Below are positions 53,461 to 62,546 of a stretch of 64,000 nt of DNA, one piece after another. The first letter of the stretch is position 1. Every line of letters starts with the position of its first letter. Below the pieces are notes generated by a model. The model did no database searches, was not told where the DNA came from, and worked only from the letters and a program-made list of their open reading frames with translations. The stretch spans positions 51,980 through 115,979 of the forward strand of contig JAJSPD010000107.1 in NCBI GenBank assembly GCA_021307315.1, given 5' to 3'. Position numbers and translations under genes: made by a program. Source of the stretch: Bisporella sp. PMI_857. Taxonomy: Eukaryota > Ascomycota > Leotiomycetes > Helotiales > Helotiaceae.

Positions 53461-53875
53461 TAACTATAACTACAAGGTATAAAATCAATGTTGAAAAATT
53501 TCTCGGCAAATTCAAGGTCACGTGAGAGAACTCACCAAATTCTTCTAATTTTAATAATAACCAACATATTAAAAATTACAATATGAATGGTGTTAGAAAG
53601 CCCTAAATCTATGCTTTCCAATAATGTTAAAATTTGCTTAGTTTCGTTAAGATTTGACTATTTGATACCGTATTAAAGATTAAGTTTAATGTGCAACATA
53701 TCTACGTTAGTAATATTGCCAATATTACCAATATCAGGGTATCCCATATCATATGATATGATATTAGCCTAGTCGATATTATATCATATAAGATATTCCT
53801 AATATCAGAAAACCTAATATCATATCACAATATTAGGAATATTAATATCACACCACAACACTACTGACAACACTG

Positions 53876-54790
53876 ATCGTTGTTCGATTGACATTGTCCA
53901 CCTTGACCGGGTACAATTGGTCTCGCAGCACTCGGACTCCCTCGGCCGCAGTTTTCTGGGCCGCTTCCTTGACCCGTTGGAGTTCAGCTTCGTCTCTGCA
54001 TACAATCTTGATGCGTTCCGTGTTCCTAGCGTCTTTGATCACCGCAGCGCAGCGCTAATTTGCTTGTCCTTCCCCGGTGCGAATCTCCTCCTCAATCGCC
54101 TTCCGAACTGCCCCAGGTTGGGCCTTGCTTCTCTCTCCCTCCCCAACTCTGGACGTGTCAACCGTGCAGTACAGCGTATCGGTCATTGTTGACGGCGTGG
54201 TGCGCAGGGAGGAGAGCGTTCGTACATTGCTGGGTAAACTCTCTGGTGGTGTTCGGGCGACCTCTGCATACGATGGGGATGGGCTTGACGGTGCTTGGGC
54301 ATTGGACAGCTGGGTCTGAATATTTTCCATCATATCTGTAACCTCTGCCTTAAGCTCTGCCTTAAGTGTTTCTATCTGCTTCGTGAAGGTCCGCGTTATA
54401 GTTTCGATCTGGGTCACGTGCTCCTTCTTCTGTTCCTCCATTGCTTTCAACAGCGACTTGACCAAGTCAGTGAGCACTTTGATCTGCATATTTGCGCTTG
54501 CGTTCGCTTTTTCGTGTACCGGCTGGTTCGGGGTCGCTGCCGCTGTTGCAGGACGTTCTCCTGCCTTCGCGGCGAGCGCCTTAACCTTCGTCGCCAACTT
54601 TGCTCCTTGGGATGCGCGCCGATCCCCGTTCGTCTTGTTTGCAACGGCATGGGAGCTTCCTCAATTACTTCAATCGTGTCCTCTGTATCGCTTGCTACCG
54701 CTCTAGAACTTCTCTTGCTCCATTCTAATGCCTTTGACGTCTTGACGCGTTCTCGGCTCGACTGACGCGTCACGACCTCCATCCTCCACA
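53876..54790 (-). pseudogene. LINE-2-family ORF1 fragment
   Basis: Minus strand from an ATG near 54783 (VVTRQSSRERVKTSK, AVASDTEDTIEV). A one-base shift near 54600 is followed by KVKALAAKAGERPATAAAT and the coiled-coil region matching LINE-2 ORF1. A Trp codon is now TAG at about 54055, and the frame runs on to VRVLRDQLYPVKVDNVNRTT where the hAT right end begins. It supplies the N-terminus missing from LINE-2. Zinc knuckles are absent because the hAT boundary cuts it. Confidence 0.85.
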
Positions 54791-54811
54791 CAACTACCGA
54801 TTCTCACTAAT

Positions 54812-54897
54812 TTGATTGCTGGCTGACTTGATTGCTGGCTGACTTGATTGCTGGCTGACTTGATTGCTGGCTGACTTAATTGCTGGCTGACTTGATT
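54812..54897 (-). repeat. 16-bp tandem repeats in LINE 5' leader
   Basis: Five copies of TTGATTGCTGGCTGAC (one with TTAATT) plus a partial sixth, just upstream (on the minus strand) of the ORF1 start. Tandem leader repeats are known to carry LINE promoter activity in other systems; here that is only an inference. Confidence 0.8.
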
Positions 54898-55129
54898 CGG
54901 GACGGGATAGACGGTGGAATACCGTATTAACTAGCATATAAACCCCCCCAATGTGGCCCGTGCGAGACAAATGACCCTCTCTAGGAGGGGGATTATACCA
55001 AAGGGGGTCTTATATGCCAAAATCTTAGAATATTGCTTAGTAATCACTAATCCACCAATGAAACGCGTACATTGAAATCTTATTTCAAACGCGTCTCGCT
55101 CTAATCGTATCACTAATTCCTTGATATCA

Positions 55130-55844
55130 AGGGAGAGAATACAAGCTCTATGATCCAAGAGTTGAGGTGATGTTTAATCCAAAAGCATGGTCTAATACCG
55201 ATCTCATGGTGGAATGGGTCAAGCATATTTATACCCCGTCTTCGAATTACCCTTGCTTCCCACGAAATTCGACTCAAAGGCCACCTCGATTCCTCTCTCT
55301 AGACGTCTTCTCTGGTCAGAAAACAAAAGAGGTCATTAATAGCTTCAAAGCTATTAGATGCACTACATCATTTATCCCTAGTGGCACTACTGGCTTTGTT
55401 CAAGTCTGTGATACAGTGGTCAATAAGTCCTTGAAAGCACGAATTGAAGAGCTAGCAGATCAATATATCGATGAACATGAAAGAGAGTGGATAGAGGGCA
55501 AATATTCAATTGGCCAGCGGCGAGATCTTTTGACGAAATGAGTAGGGGAAGCTTGGGAGGATATGCATGCTGAAGACCGTGAGATGCTCCGTCAAATCTT
55601 CGAGCAAGTCGGGCTAGGATTACCTATTGATGGGAGTCAAGATCATAAGATTAAGATTAAGGACTTTCTTGCGGTTGAGGTTGGAAATTGGAAGGACTGG
55701 CGCCCTACAGAAGGCGGGGATTCAGAAGAATTGCAAAGCAATTTGACACCGGAGGAGGTAGAGAAACTATCCTCTGCAATCCCCATTGATGATGAGGATG
55801 ATATAGTGGATATGGACGAAACTATTGTAGTAGACGTAGCGTAA
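55130..55844 (+). pseudogene. pogo-3 transposase C-terminal half
   Basis: Reads from REYKLYDPRVEVMFNPKAWS through SLDVFSGQ (second Asp) and QVCDTVVNKS (third Asp) to the acidic C-terminus, closely matching pogo-1. The first catalytic Asp and the DNA-binding domain are deleted. A Trp codon has become TGA at 55539-55541. Confidence 0.88.
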
Positions 55845-56292
55845 TTTGGATTTGGGAATAGATTCATTTTGGTTAATATAATATATTTTAAGGGGGGTTT
55901 ATATTCCAAAAAATGTCGGGACAACAACCCTTCGCTGGGAGGGGGACTATATGCCGGGGGGGCTTATAGCGAAGAGGGGGCTTATATGCTAGTAGTAGTA
56001 GTAGTAGTTTATTGCGCCCGGCTAAGCCTAAAGGGCCCTATTCTATATTACATATACACTTCCTTCGGTGTTTCTAATGCCTCCTGAAGCCCATACAGAA
56101 CTGCTTCTATTTACATTTTCCAATTTCAGTAACACATATTCAACGTGGTCTCGTGCGTAGTTAGTAGCAAGTTAACTTGAAGTTCATTCCTCCAAGTGTT
56201 CAATGTCCTATTGTCGGCGACTGAAGCGAGACCTGCTGGGGACACGAGGGTGATAAAGGGTTAGTCGGAATAAAAGAAAGAAATGGGAGTTC

Positions 56293-56853
56293 CTATTGTA
56301 GGGAGTTAGTTGCCTGCTCTACTTCCATGTCCAGTCGTCTTGTGGCTATGGCAAACTTGATCGTTGCTCGAACCGCGTCTATATTTGGTGTCCATTTCTC
56401 CGGGTCAGATGGAGCTTTCCCTCCCAGGTAGAAGGAGAGGTTGCCTCTTCTAGTGTCTGTCTGTGCTAGCATTTGCGTTCGGTATGCGTCCCATCTCGTG
56501 CATCGGAAAAGGAAGTGCTTGACAGTTTCTGTTGCCTGTCCGCAGGCACATTGGCCAGATTCCGCTGCTCCAATCCGGTGAAGATATCCGTTCAGTCGTG
56601 CCATTCCTGTACGGAGCTGTGCTAATACGCTCGCTTCTCTTCGCTTGAGACCGTCGTATAGGGTACGAGTATGTTTTCCTGGCAGTGCGGTGTCCATTTC
56701 TCTGGAATACTTTCCCACCTCATCTGGCAGTGTTCTTGTTGTCCTTTCTGCTTTTTCCTTGTTGATGGTTGTGGATTTGGCTTGGTAGCATTGCCCTTGC
56801 GGTGTTCGGCCGGGCTCGGTAGCTTGTCGTGCGGCGGCGAGAGACTTGTATTT
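56293..56853 (-). pseudogene. LINE-3 ORF2 C-terminal fragment
   Basis: Minus-strand frame reading ATEPGRT, CYQAKSTTI, TLPDEVGKYSREMDTALPGK, then the cysteine cluster QCACGQATETVKHFLFRC and a conserved end near EVEQATNSLQ. It corresponds to the last ~190 residues of LINE-2 ORF2. Reverse transcriptase and endonuclease are missing. Confidence 0.85.
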
Positions 56854-57974
56854 CTAACCTAAGCTATTGTACAAGAAGAGGTTCGACGTGCTCTAATCTA
56901 CGCAAGAGCCCTCTTAATATCTTTCCTGCTAATCGAAGGGTCGTCGCCTTAGCTCTCCTTCTTTTGATCTGCTTCGAGGGTTCCGGGGCCCAATCCATCA
57001 CCCTATATCTCTCCCGCAGTTTGCTCCTTAAGCCTACCCCATGCCTGCCACCCTACTGGACTCTGAACATGCTATTGTAGACCGACACGCGCTTCCGTCC
57101 TCTCGAGCCATATAGACAGTGTCTCTGTCGCTGCCATTATACGCTGCGCCCCATAGCTATTAACTACTTCGCGCTACCTTGCCACATCTCTGCTCACAGC
57201 AAGGCCGACCGTGCCTCGCAGGAGTTGCTACTATAAAACCCAAGCCTGCGGCTCTATAGCAACGTGTCCGCTCCCACTAACCAAAACGTGTGCTTTGTTT
57301 TCCTCCGTGTGTGTTCCAAACCTAGTATCTCCGATGGCTCGTCATGCCCCAGTTCCTCTTCAGCTGCCGGCCCTTCTGCCTTGTCTGTTGTAGAATCGCG
57401 TGGTCAAAAAAGGGGCTGGTATTGTTTTCGTGTGATCCCGTAGATTCGTCCTTGGGCCTGTCGCTACAGCGGTCTTCTTTCGTGATCGAAATCGCGTCCA
57501 ACCATTACCCTCTGAGTACGCAGCACTTCCCAACAAGATCCCCAACTTTCTCCCAGTCTCTTCTACCCGCGCAGCGCGTACACCACCTCAGATTCCCTTT
57601 CTTTATCGAATGCTTTGACCTTTTCCACACGTTGAGTCTTCCTAGAGCGTTTGCCGCGCTTCCGCGGGGCTCCGATAAAAAGGCGAAAACTCTGCCTACG
57701 CCCCAGAGGTGTCCTGTCTGCCCGGTACAGTCATTGCTGCTCAGGCCATTAACAGCGTAGAATTAATGACGAGCTTGCTTGCAAGGCAAGGGACCGAACA
57801 GTCGGATGGTTTTCGTACCCATTTCGCTGGCAGAATCCTCTGTTCTGAAAAGGCCACGTCAGCCACCCCCTCGCGACGCCTTCGGCGGCAACGAGGAAGT
57901 ATCGACAGCGACCTTAATCAGCTCCAGCTGGTGACTTTGTTTTACCTCAGGTATCTTCCTCTCTGAGGTTTATA
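56854..57974. other. Unassigned 1.1 kb within LINE-3 insertion
   Basis: No recognisable domain on either strand. On the minus strand, separated open pieces such as APRKRGKRSRKTQRVEKVK and a KHTFWLVGADTLL stretch occur with stops between. Being inside the same target duplication as the LINE 3' part, it was probably inserted with it. Confidence 0.45.
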
Positions 57975-57995
57975 TATATGCTAGTTAATACGGTA

Positions 57996-58499
57996 GCAGC
58001 TGCAGAGCAGAAGCAGGCACGTGACCGTTCATTGAGCTTCTGGGGAAAACGCCGCACCCCGCAGTCCCGTTGCTGAGTTACGCTCCACATCTCACCACAT
58101 CTCAATGCTAATTTAAGAAATGTCAGCCTAAGGCTTAAGGCTAGAAAATCGAACATGGCAGAAGTGGGGCTCGACACCAAATGGATAATCGAAGATAAAT
58201 TCTGGGTCCTAGATTTCCTTTTCTATCATTCAATTCCCAGATTTCTTTAACTTCCCTCTCAGCAACAAGAATACATTATTGTCAATCGAGATTGACTTCG
58301 CCGGTGAGCCTGAGCGACTGGGCCGGTCTTGCGCGCTTCCAGTGATGTACGACGATGCTATTACCGCGAGGCTGCCGCCCAGCTGAGTGCGCCAGCCTCA
58401 ACCCGACATGAAGTCTTCACCCTTCGCATCTATGCCAACTCGACGGCTCAACTACTACCGAGAACCCTTCCTCCCGCGATCCTCGAATCTAGTCGAATA
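57996..58499. other. Upstream region of intact HET-NACHT-WD40 gene
   Basis: Non-coding; expected to hold the promoter and leader. The frame of the gene is open back to 58329, but the residues before the ATG at 58500 do not belong to the family's usual start. Confidence 0.4.
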
Positions 58500-61400
58500 A
58501 TGCGCCTGCTACAGTACAACAACGATGGCGATTTCAGCCTGACCGAGTTCCTTGAAGACGATATACCTGAGTATGCTATACTCTCGCACACATGGGAAGA
58601 GGATAATAGCAGGGAAGTCACATATGCGGAAGTGATGAGCGGGACTGGCCAGGACAAGGAGGGTTTCAAGAAGATTAGGTTCTGTGGAGAACAAGCTAGA
58701 CAAGATGGTCTGCCATACTTTTGGGTTGATACCTGCTGCATCAACAAGCAAAACAAGGCCGAACTCAGGCACTCCATCAACTCCATGTTCCGTTGGTATC
58801 GCAGTGCAAGTCGATGTTATGTCTATTTGTCGGATGTTTCGACAAGGAAGCGAAAAGCAAGCGATCTGTCGTCAGAGCATACTTGGGAATTGAGCTTTCG
58901 GGAGAGCAGATGGTTCACTCGAGGCTGGACACTCCAAGAGCTCCTTGCCCCAGCTTCGGTGGAGTTTTTCTCCCTCGAGGGCAAGCGACTTGGTGACAAG
59001 AGCTCTCTCCAGAAGCAAATCTGCAAAGCAACAAACATTTCCCCCCTTGCGCTCCAAGGAGAATCTTTATCTCAATTTCACATCGATGAGCGAATGCGGT
59101 GGATAGAACATCGAGAAACGGGGCAAGAGGAGGATAAAGCGTATTCATTGCTGGGCATCTTCGGTGTCTCTATGGCCCCTACCTATGGCGAAGGAGTAGC
59201 GAAAGCGTTCGATCGGCTGTGGGATAAATTTCGCGAAGTACAGAAATGTATGCAAGACTTACGGCTCACCGACCCCCGCCTTGACAAGGAACGTATCGAG
59301 GCCACCAAAGGTGGCTTACTAAAAGAGGCTTACCGATGGGTGATAGAAAACTCCGACTTTCAACAATGGCGTACTAGCCAACACAATCGGTTACTGTGGA
59401 TCAAGGGCGACCCTGGGAAGGGCAAGACCATGTTGCTTTGCGGTATTGCCGATGAACTACAGAATTCGTTACCCAAGTCTGCACTTCTGTCGTACTTCTT
59501 TTGCCAGGCTACAGATTCCCGAATCAACCGCGCCACAACCGTGCTACGAGGTCTGATTTATCTGCTAGTCGACCAACAGCCATCTCTCGTCTCGCATGTG
59601 CAAACGAGCTACGATAAAGCTGGCAAGGCGCTCTTTGAAGATGCGAATGCCTGGGTTGCTTTGACCAAGATTTTCTCTGGCATCCTACAAGATCCAAATC
59701 TAGATGATACTTATTTGATTGTCGATGCGCTCGATGAGTGCGTAGTTGACCTGCCAAGATTATTAGATTTCATCGCGCAGATTTCATCTGTATCTACTCG
59801 TGTTAAATGGGTAGTCTCTAGCCGCAACTGGCCAGAAATTGAGAAGACGCTCGACACCGCAATGCAGAAGCGAACGCTATGTCTCGAGCTGAATGCAGAT
59901 TCCGTCTCTACTGCCGTTGCGACTTTCATTCAAACTAAAGTTCACGATTTAAGAGAGAAGAACAAATATAAGAGCGAGACACGAGACGTTATCCAGCAAC
60001 ATCTTTCGCTGAACGCACATGGTACTTTTCTCTGGGTGGCTTTAGTTTGCCAGGAGCTGTCGAATCTTTCAGGATGGAAAGCCGTCCAGAAGTTGAAAGC
60101 ATTGCCGCCTGGACTCGATACACTCTACCAGCAGATGCTGGATCAAATTATGGCGTCAGAGGATTCTGAGCTCTGTATGAGTGTACTGGCTGTCGTATCG
60201 ACTGTGTATCGGCCCATCACAGTTGACGAGCTAGTGACTTTGGTGAATATGCCCAATGGAGTTGATGGCGAATATGAAGCTCTAGCAGAGATCATAGGTT
60301 ACTGCAGATCCTTTCTCGCAATTCGAGAACGTACGATTTTTTTTGTGCACCAGTCAGCAAAGGACTTTCTAATTAAAAAGGCACCTCAAGAACCACTTCT
60401 CTTCAGAGCACAAGACGTGCATAACAGCATCTTCTCTCTATCACTGCAAGTCATGTCCATGACACTACGGCGTGATATATATAATCTAAGGGCTCCCGGA
60501 ATCTCTATCGACCAAGTAGAACCGCCCGATCCTGATTCCCTCGCCACAGTGCGGTACTCCTGTCTCTACTGGGTAGATCATCTCCTCGAATGTCAAACGA
60601 GAGAAGACACAATCAAAGACCTCAAGGACCTCGGCCAGGTCTACAGTTTCCTCCGCCAGTACTTCTTGTATTGGCTTGAGGCGATGAGCCTGTTGAAAAG
60701 CGTGTCAGAAGGCGTAGTTATGATTCGGAAGCTCGAGGATCTTCAGGTACGTTTTTGTGTAGTCTCGTCGTTGTCAGATTATCCTAATGTGAACAAGTTT
60801 GATAAAAGTCCTAATTTGCGTCCGTTTATACAAGATGCAACGCGGTTTGCCGTATCCAACCGATCAATTATTGAACAGGCGCCTCTTCAAGCATATTGTT
60901 CGGCTCTTGTCTTCGCCCCAGAGAAGAGCATTGTTCGAGAAACGTTCGAGGGATGTATTCCATCTTGGATCCAGAGAAAGCCTAGAGTAGAAACATATTG
61001 GAATGCGATGCTACAAACACTCGAGGGTCATACGGATACGGTCACCTCAGTGGCTTTCTCTTCCGACGGCAAACAGATCGTGTCTGGGTCTAACGATTGG
61101 ACGGTCCGGCGCTGGGACGCGGTTACAGGCCAGCAGCTGCTGCCAGCCCTCGAAGGCCATACAAATGCGGTCACCTCAGTGGCCTTCTCTCCCGACGGCA
61201 AGCAGATCGTGTCTGGGTCTGACGATAGGACGGTCCGGCGCTGGGACGCGGTTACAGGCCAGCAGCTGCTGCCAGCCCTCGAAGGCCATACGGATGCGGT
61301 CACCTCAGTGGCCTTCTCTCCCGACGGCAAGCAGATCGTGTCTGGGTCTGACGATAGGACGGTCCGGCGCTGGGACGCGGTTACAGGCCAGCAGCTGCTG

Positions 61401-62546
61401 CCAGCCCTCGAAGGCCATACGGATGCGGTCACCTCAGTGGCCTTCTCTCCCGACGGCAAGCAGATCGTGTCTGGGTCTGACGATAGGACGGTCCGGCGCT
61501 GGGACGCGGTTACAGGCCAGCAGCTGCTGCCAGCCCTCGAAGGCCATACGTATGCGGTCACCTCAGTGGCCTTCTCTCCCGACGGCAAACAGATCGTGTC
61601 TGGGTCTGACGATACGACGGTCCGGCGCTGGGACGCGGTTACAGGCCAGCAGCTGCTGCCAGCCCTCGAAGGCCATACGTATGCGGTCACCTCAGTGGCC
61701 TTCTCTCCCGACGGCAAGCAGATCGTGTCTGGGTCTGACGATACGACGGTCCGGCGCTGGGACGCGGTTACAGGCCAGCAGCTGCTGCCAGCCCTCGAAG
61801 GCCATACGTATGCGGTCACCTCAGTAGCTTTCTCTCCCGACGGCAAACAGATCGTGTCTGGGTCTTGGGATACGACGGTCCGGCGCTGGGACGCGGTTAC
61901 AGGCCAGCAGCTGCTGCCAGCCCTCGAAGGCCATACGAATACGGTCACCTCAGTGGCTTTCTCTCCCGACGGCAAGCAGATCGTGTCTGGGTCTGACGAT
62001 AGGACGGTCCGGCGCTGGGACGCGGTTACAGGCCAGCAGCTGCTGCCAGCCCTCGAAGGCCATACGAATGCGGTCACCTCAGTAGCTTTCTCTCCCGACG
62101 GCAAGCAGATCGTGTCTGGGTCTAACGATAGGACGGTCCGGCGCTGGGACGCGGTTACAGGCCAGCAGCTGCTGCCAGCCCTCGAAGGCCATACGAATAC
62201 GGTCACCTCAGTAGCTTTCTCTCCCGACGGCAAACAGATCGTGTCTGGGTCTTACGATACGACGGTCCGGCGCTGGGACGCGGTTACAGGCCAGCAGCTG
62301 CTGCCAGCCCTCGAAGGCCATACGAATACGGTCACCTCAGTGGCCTTCTCCCCTGACGGCCGGCACTTTCCCACTTTACACGTGTCCGAATACTGGCTAA
62401 CAGATGGTACCGCTAAACTGCTCTGGCTACCTACTAGTTATCGACCTGTTTGTGAAGCTGTCTATGACAGGAGTATTGTTTTAGGACATTCGACAGGGAA
62501 ATTATCATTTCTTCAGATTCAACAAGGGTTAAAACAAGTAACATAA
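58500..62546 (+). CDS. HET-NACHT-WD40 (HNWD-type) NOD-like receptor, intact
   Basis: Exon 1 58500-60746 (749 codons) and exon 2 60798-62546, with a 51-bp intron (GTACGT...AACAAG) that is a multiple of three without a stop, so unspliced RNA also stays open. Spliced length is 1331 residues. Start MRLLQYNN matches the paralogue at 25610. HET domain: YAILSHTW, YFWVDTCCINK, RCYVYLSDVS, RWFTRGWTLQELLAP. NACHT: Walker A GDPGKGKT at 303-310, LIVDALDEC around 409-414. PSWIQRKPRV leads into ten 43-residue WD40 repeats plus a partial one and the conserved tail. In Podospora the het-d/e/r genes of this architecture control vegetative incompatibility. Confidence 0.92.
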   Translation: MRLLQYNNDGDFSLTEFLEDDIPEYAILSHTWEEDNSREVTYAEVMSGTGQDKEGFKKIRFCGEQARQDGLPYFWVDTCCINKQNKAELRHSINSMFRWYRSASRCYVYLSDVSTRKRKASDLSSEHTWELSFRESRWFTRGWTLQELLAPASVEFFSLEGKRLGDKSSLQKQICKATNISPLALQGESLSQFHIDERMRWIEHRETGQEEDKAYSLLGIFGVSMAPTYGEGVAKAFDRLWDKFREVQKCMQDLRLTDPRLDKERIEATKGGLLKEAYRWVIENSDFQQWRTSQHNRLLWIKGDPGKGKTMLLCGIADELQNSLPKSALLSYFFCQATDSRINRATTVLRGLIYLLVDQQPSLVSHVQTSYDKAGKALFEDANAWVALTKIFSGILQDPNLDDTYLIVDALDECVVDLPRLLDFIAQISSVSTRVKWVVSSRNWPEIEKTLDTAMQKRTLCLELNADSVSTAVATFIQTKVHDLREKNKYKSETRDVIQQHLSLNAHGTFLWVALVCQELSNLSGWKAVQKLKALPPGLDTLYQQMLDQIMASEDSELCMSVLAVVSTVYRPITVDELVTLVNMPNGVDGEYEALAEIIGYCRSFLAIRERTIFFVHQSAKDFLIKKAPQEPLLFRAQDVHNSIFSLSLQVMSMTLRRDIYNLRAPGISIDQVEPPDPDSLATVRYSCLYWVDHLLECQTREDTIKDLKDLGQVYSFLRQYFLYWLEAMSLLKSVSEGVVMIRKLEDLQVRFCVVSSLSDYPNVNKFDKSPNLRPFIQDATRFAVSNRSIIEQAPLQAYCSALVFAPEKSIVRETFEGCIPSWIQRKPRVETYWNAMLQTLEGHTDTVTSVAFSSDGKQIVSGSNDWTVRRWDAVTGQQLLPALEGHTNAVTSVAFSPDGKQIVSGSDDRTVRRWDAVTGQQLLPALEGHTDAVTSVAFSPDGKQIVSGSDDRTVRRWDAVTGQQLLPALEGHTDAVTSVAFSPDGKQIVSGSDDRTVRRWDAVTGQQLLPALEGHTYAVTSVAFSPDGKQIVSGSDDTTVRRWDAVTGQQLLPALEGHTYAVTSVAFSPDGKQIVSGSDDTTVRRWDAVTGQQLLPALEGHTYAVTSVAFSPDGKQIVSGSWDTTVRRWDAVTGQQLLPALEGHTNTVTSVAFSPDGKQIVSGSDDRTVRRWDAVTGQQLLPALEGHTNAVTSVAFSPDGKQIVSGSNDRTVRRWDAVTGQQLLPALEGHTNTVTSVAFSPDGKQIVSGSYDTTVRRWDAVTGQQLLPALEGHTNTVTSVAFSPDGRHFPTLHVSEYWLTDGTAKLLWLPTSYRPVCEAVYDRSIVLGHSTGKLSFLQIQQGLKQVT
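61020..62352 (+). repeat. Ten near-identical 129-bp WD40 repeats plus partial unit
   Basis: Units start at 61020 and repeat every 129 bp, each encoding LEGHT..VTSVAFSPDGKQ and VSGS..TVRRWDAVTGQQL. Differences are almost confined to residues after EGHT (DT, NA, DA, YA, NT) and after VSGS (ND, DD, WD, YD followed by W, R or T). Long frames on the opposite strand and other frames here are by-products of the repeat. Confidence 0.95.

Larger units (their letters stand above)
48109..53875 (-). mobile_element. hAT-family transposon with two nested elements
   Basis: Inverted ends CAGTGTTGTCAGTA and its complement TACTGACAACACTG are followed by AT-rich subterminal arrays of ATATCATATCATATGATAT type. 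It contains a Tigger-like element (49102-51079) and a deletion derivative (52508-53460). No 8-bp target duplication is seen: GTCCACAT on the left, ATCGTTGT on the right. The right flank is LINE ORF1 sequence but the left flank is not. Confidence 0.82.
55993..57974 (-). mobile_element. LINE-2-family copy (LINE-3) in pogo-3 terminal repeat
   Basis: Flanked by TATATGCTAG at 55983-55992 and 57975-57984. Its (CTA)n tail is at the left end, so it lies on the minus strand. The 3' UTR and ORF2 C-terminus (to about 56850) match LINE-2. The remaining ~1.1 kb up to 57974 has no counterpart in LINE-2; it may be unrelated captured DNA, a 5' leader joined by internal deletion, or another insertion. Confidence 0.75.
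54922..57993 (+). mobile_element. pogo-1 family deleted copy (pogo-3) interrupted by LINE
   Basis: Same ends as pogo-1 with TA on each side (54920-54921, 57994-57995). The 5' leader is nearly identical to pogo-1 up to GATATCAAG, then jumps about 1.06 kb to the second half of the transposase (junction near 55129). The right terminal repeat is split at GCTAG by a minus-strand LINE (55993-57974). Confidence 0.87.

Noticed and set aside
54812..54897. CRISPR or centromere-like satellite
   Set aside because: Only five contiguous 16-bp units within a LINE leader.
53876..55541. Repeat-induced point mutation as the cause of stops in this region
   Set aside because: The LINE ORF1 Trp-to-TAG change fits CpA to TpA, but the pogo-3 Trp-to-TGA change falls in CpC context, and most elements have clean frames, so strong RIP is not supported.
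61003..61827. 274-codon frame in another plus frame of the WD40 array
   Set aside because: Same repeat artefact; periodic SRSCLGLTI-type text without independent support.
61028..62233. 401-codon open frame on the minus strand across the WD40 repeats
   Set aside because: By-product of a 129-bp repeat whose period is a multiple of three; no start context or domain, and the sense strand is clearly coding.
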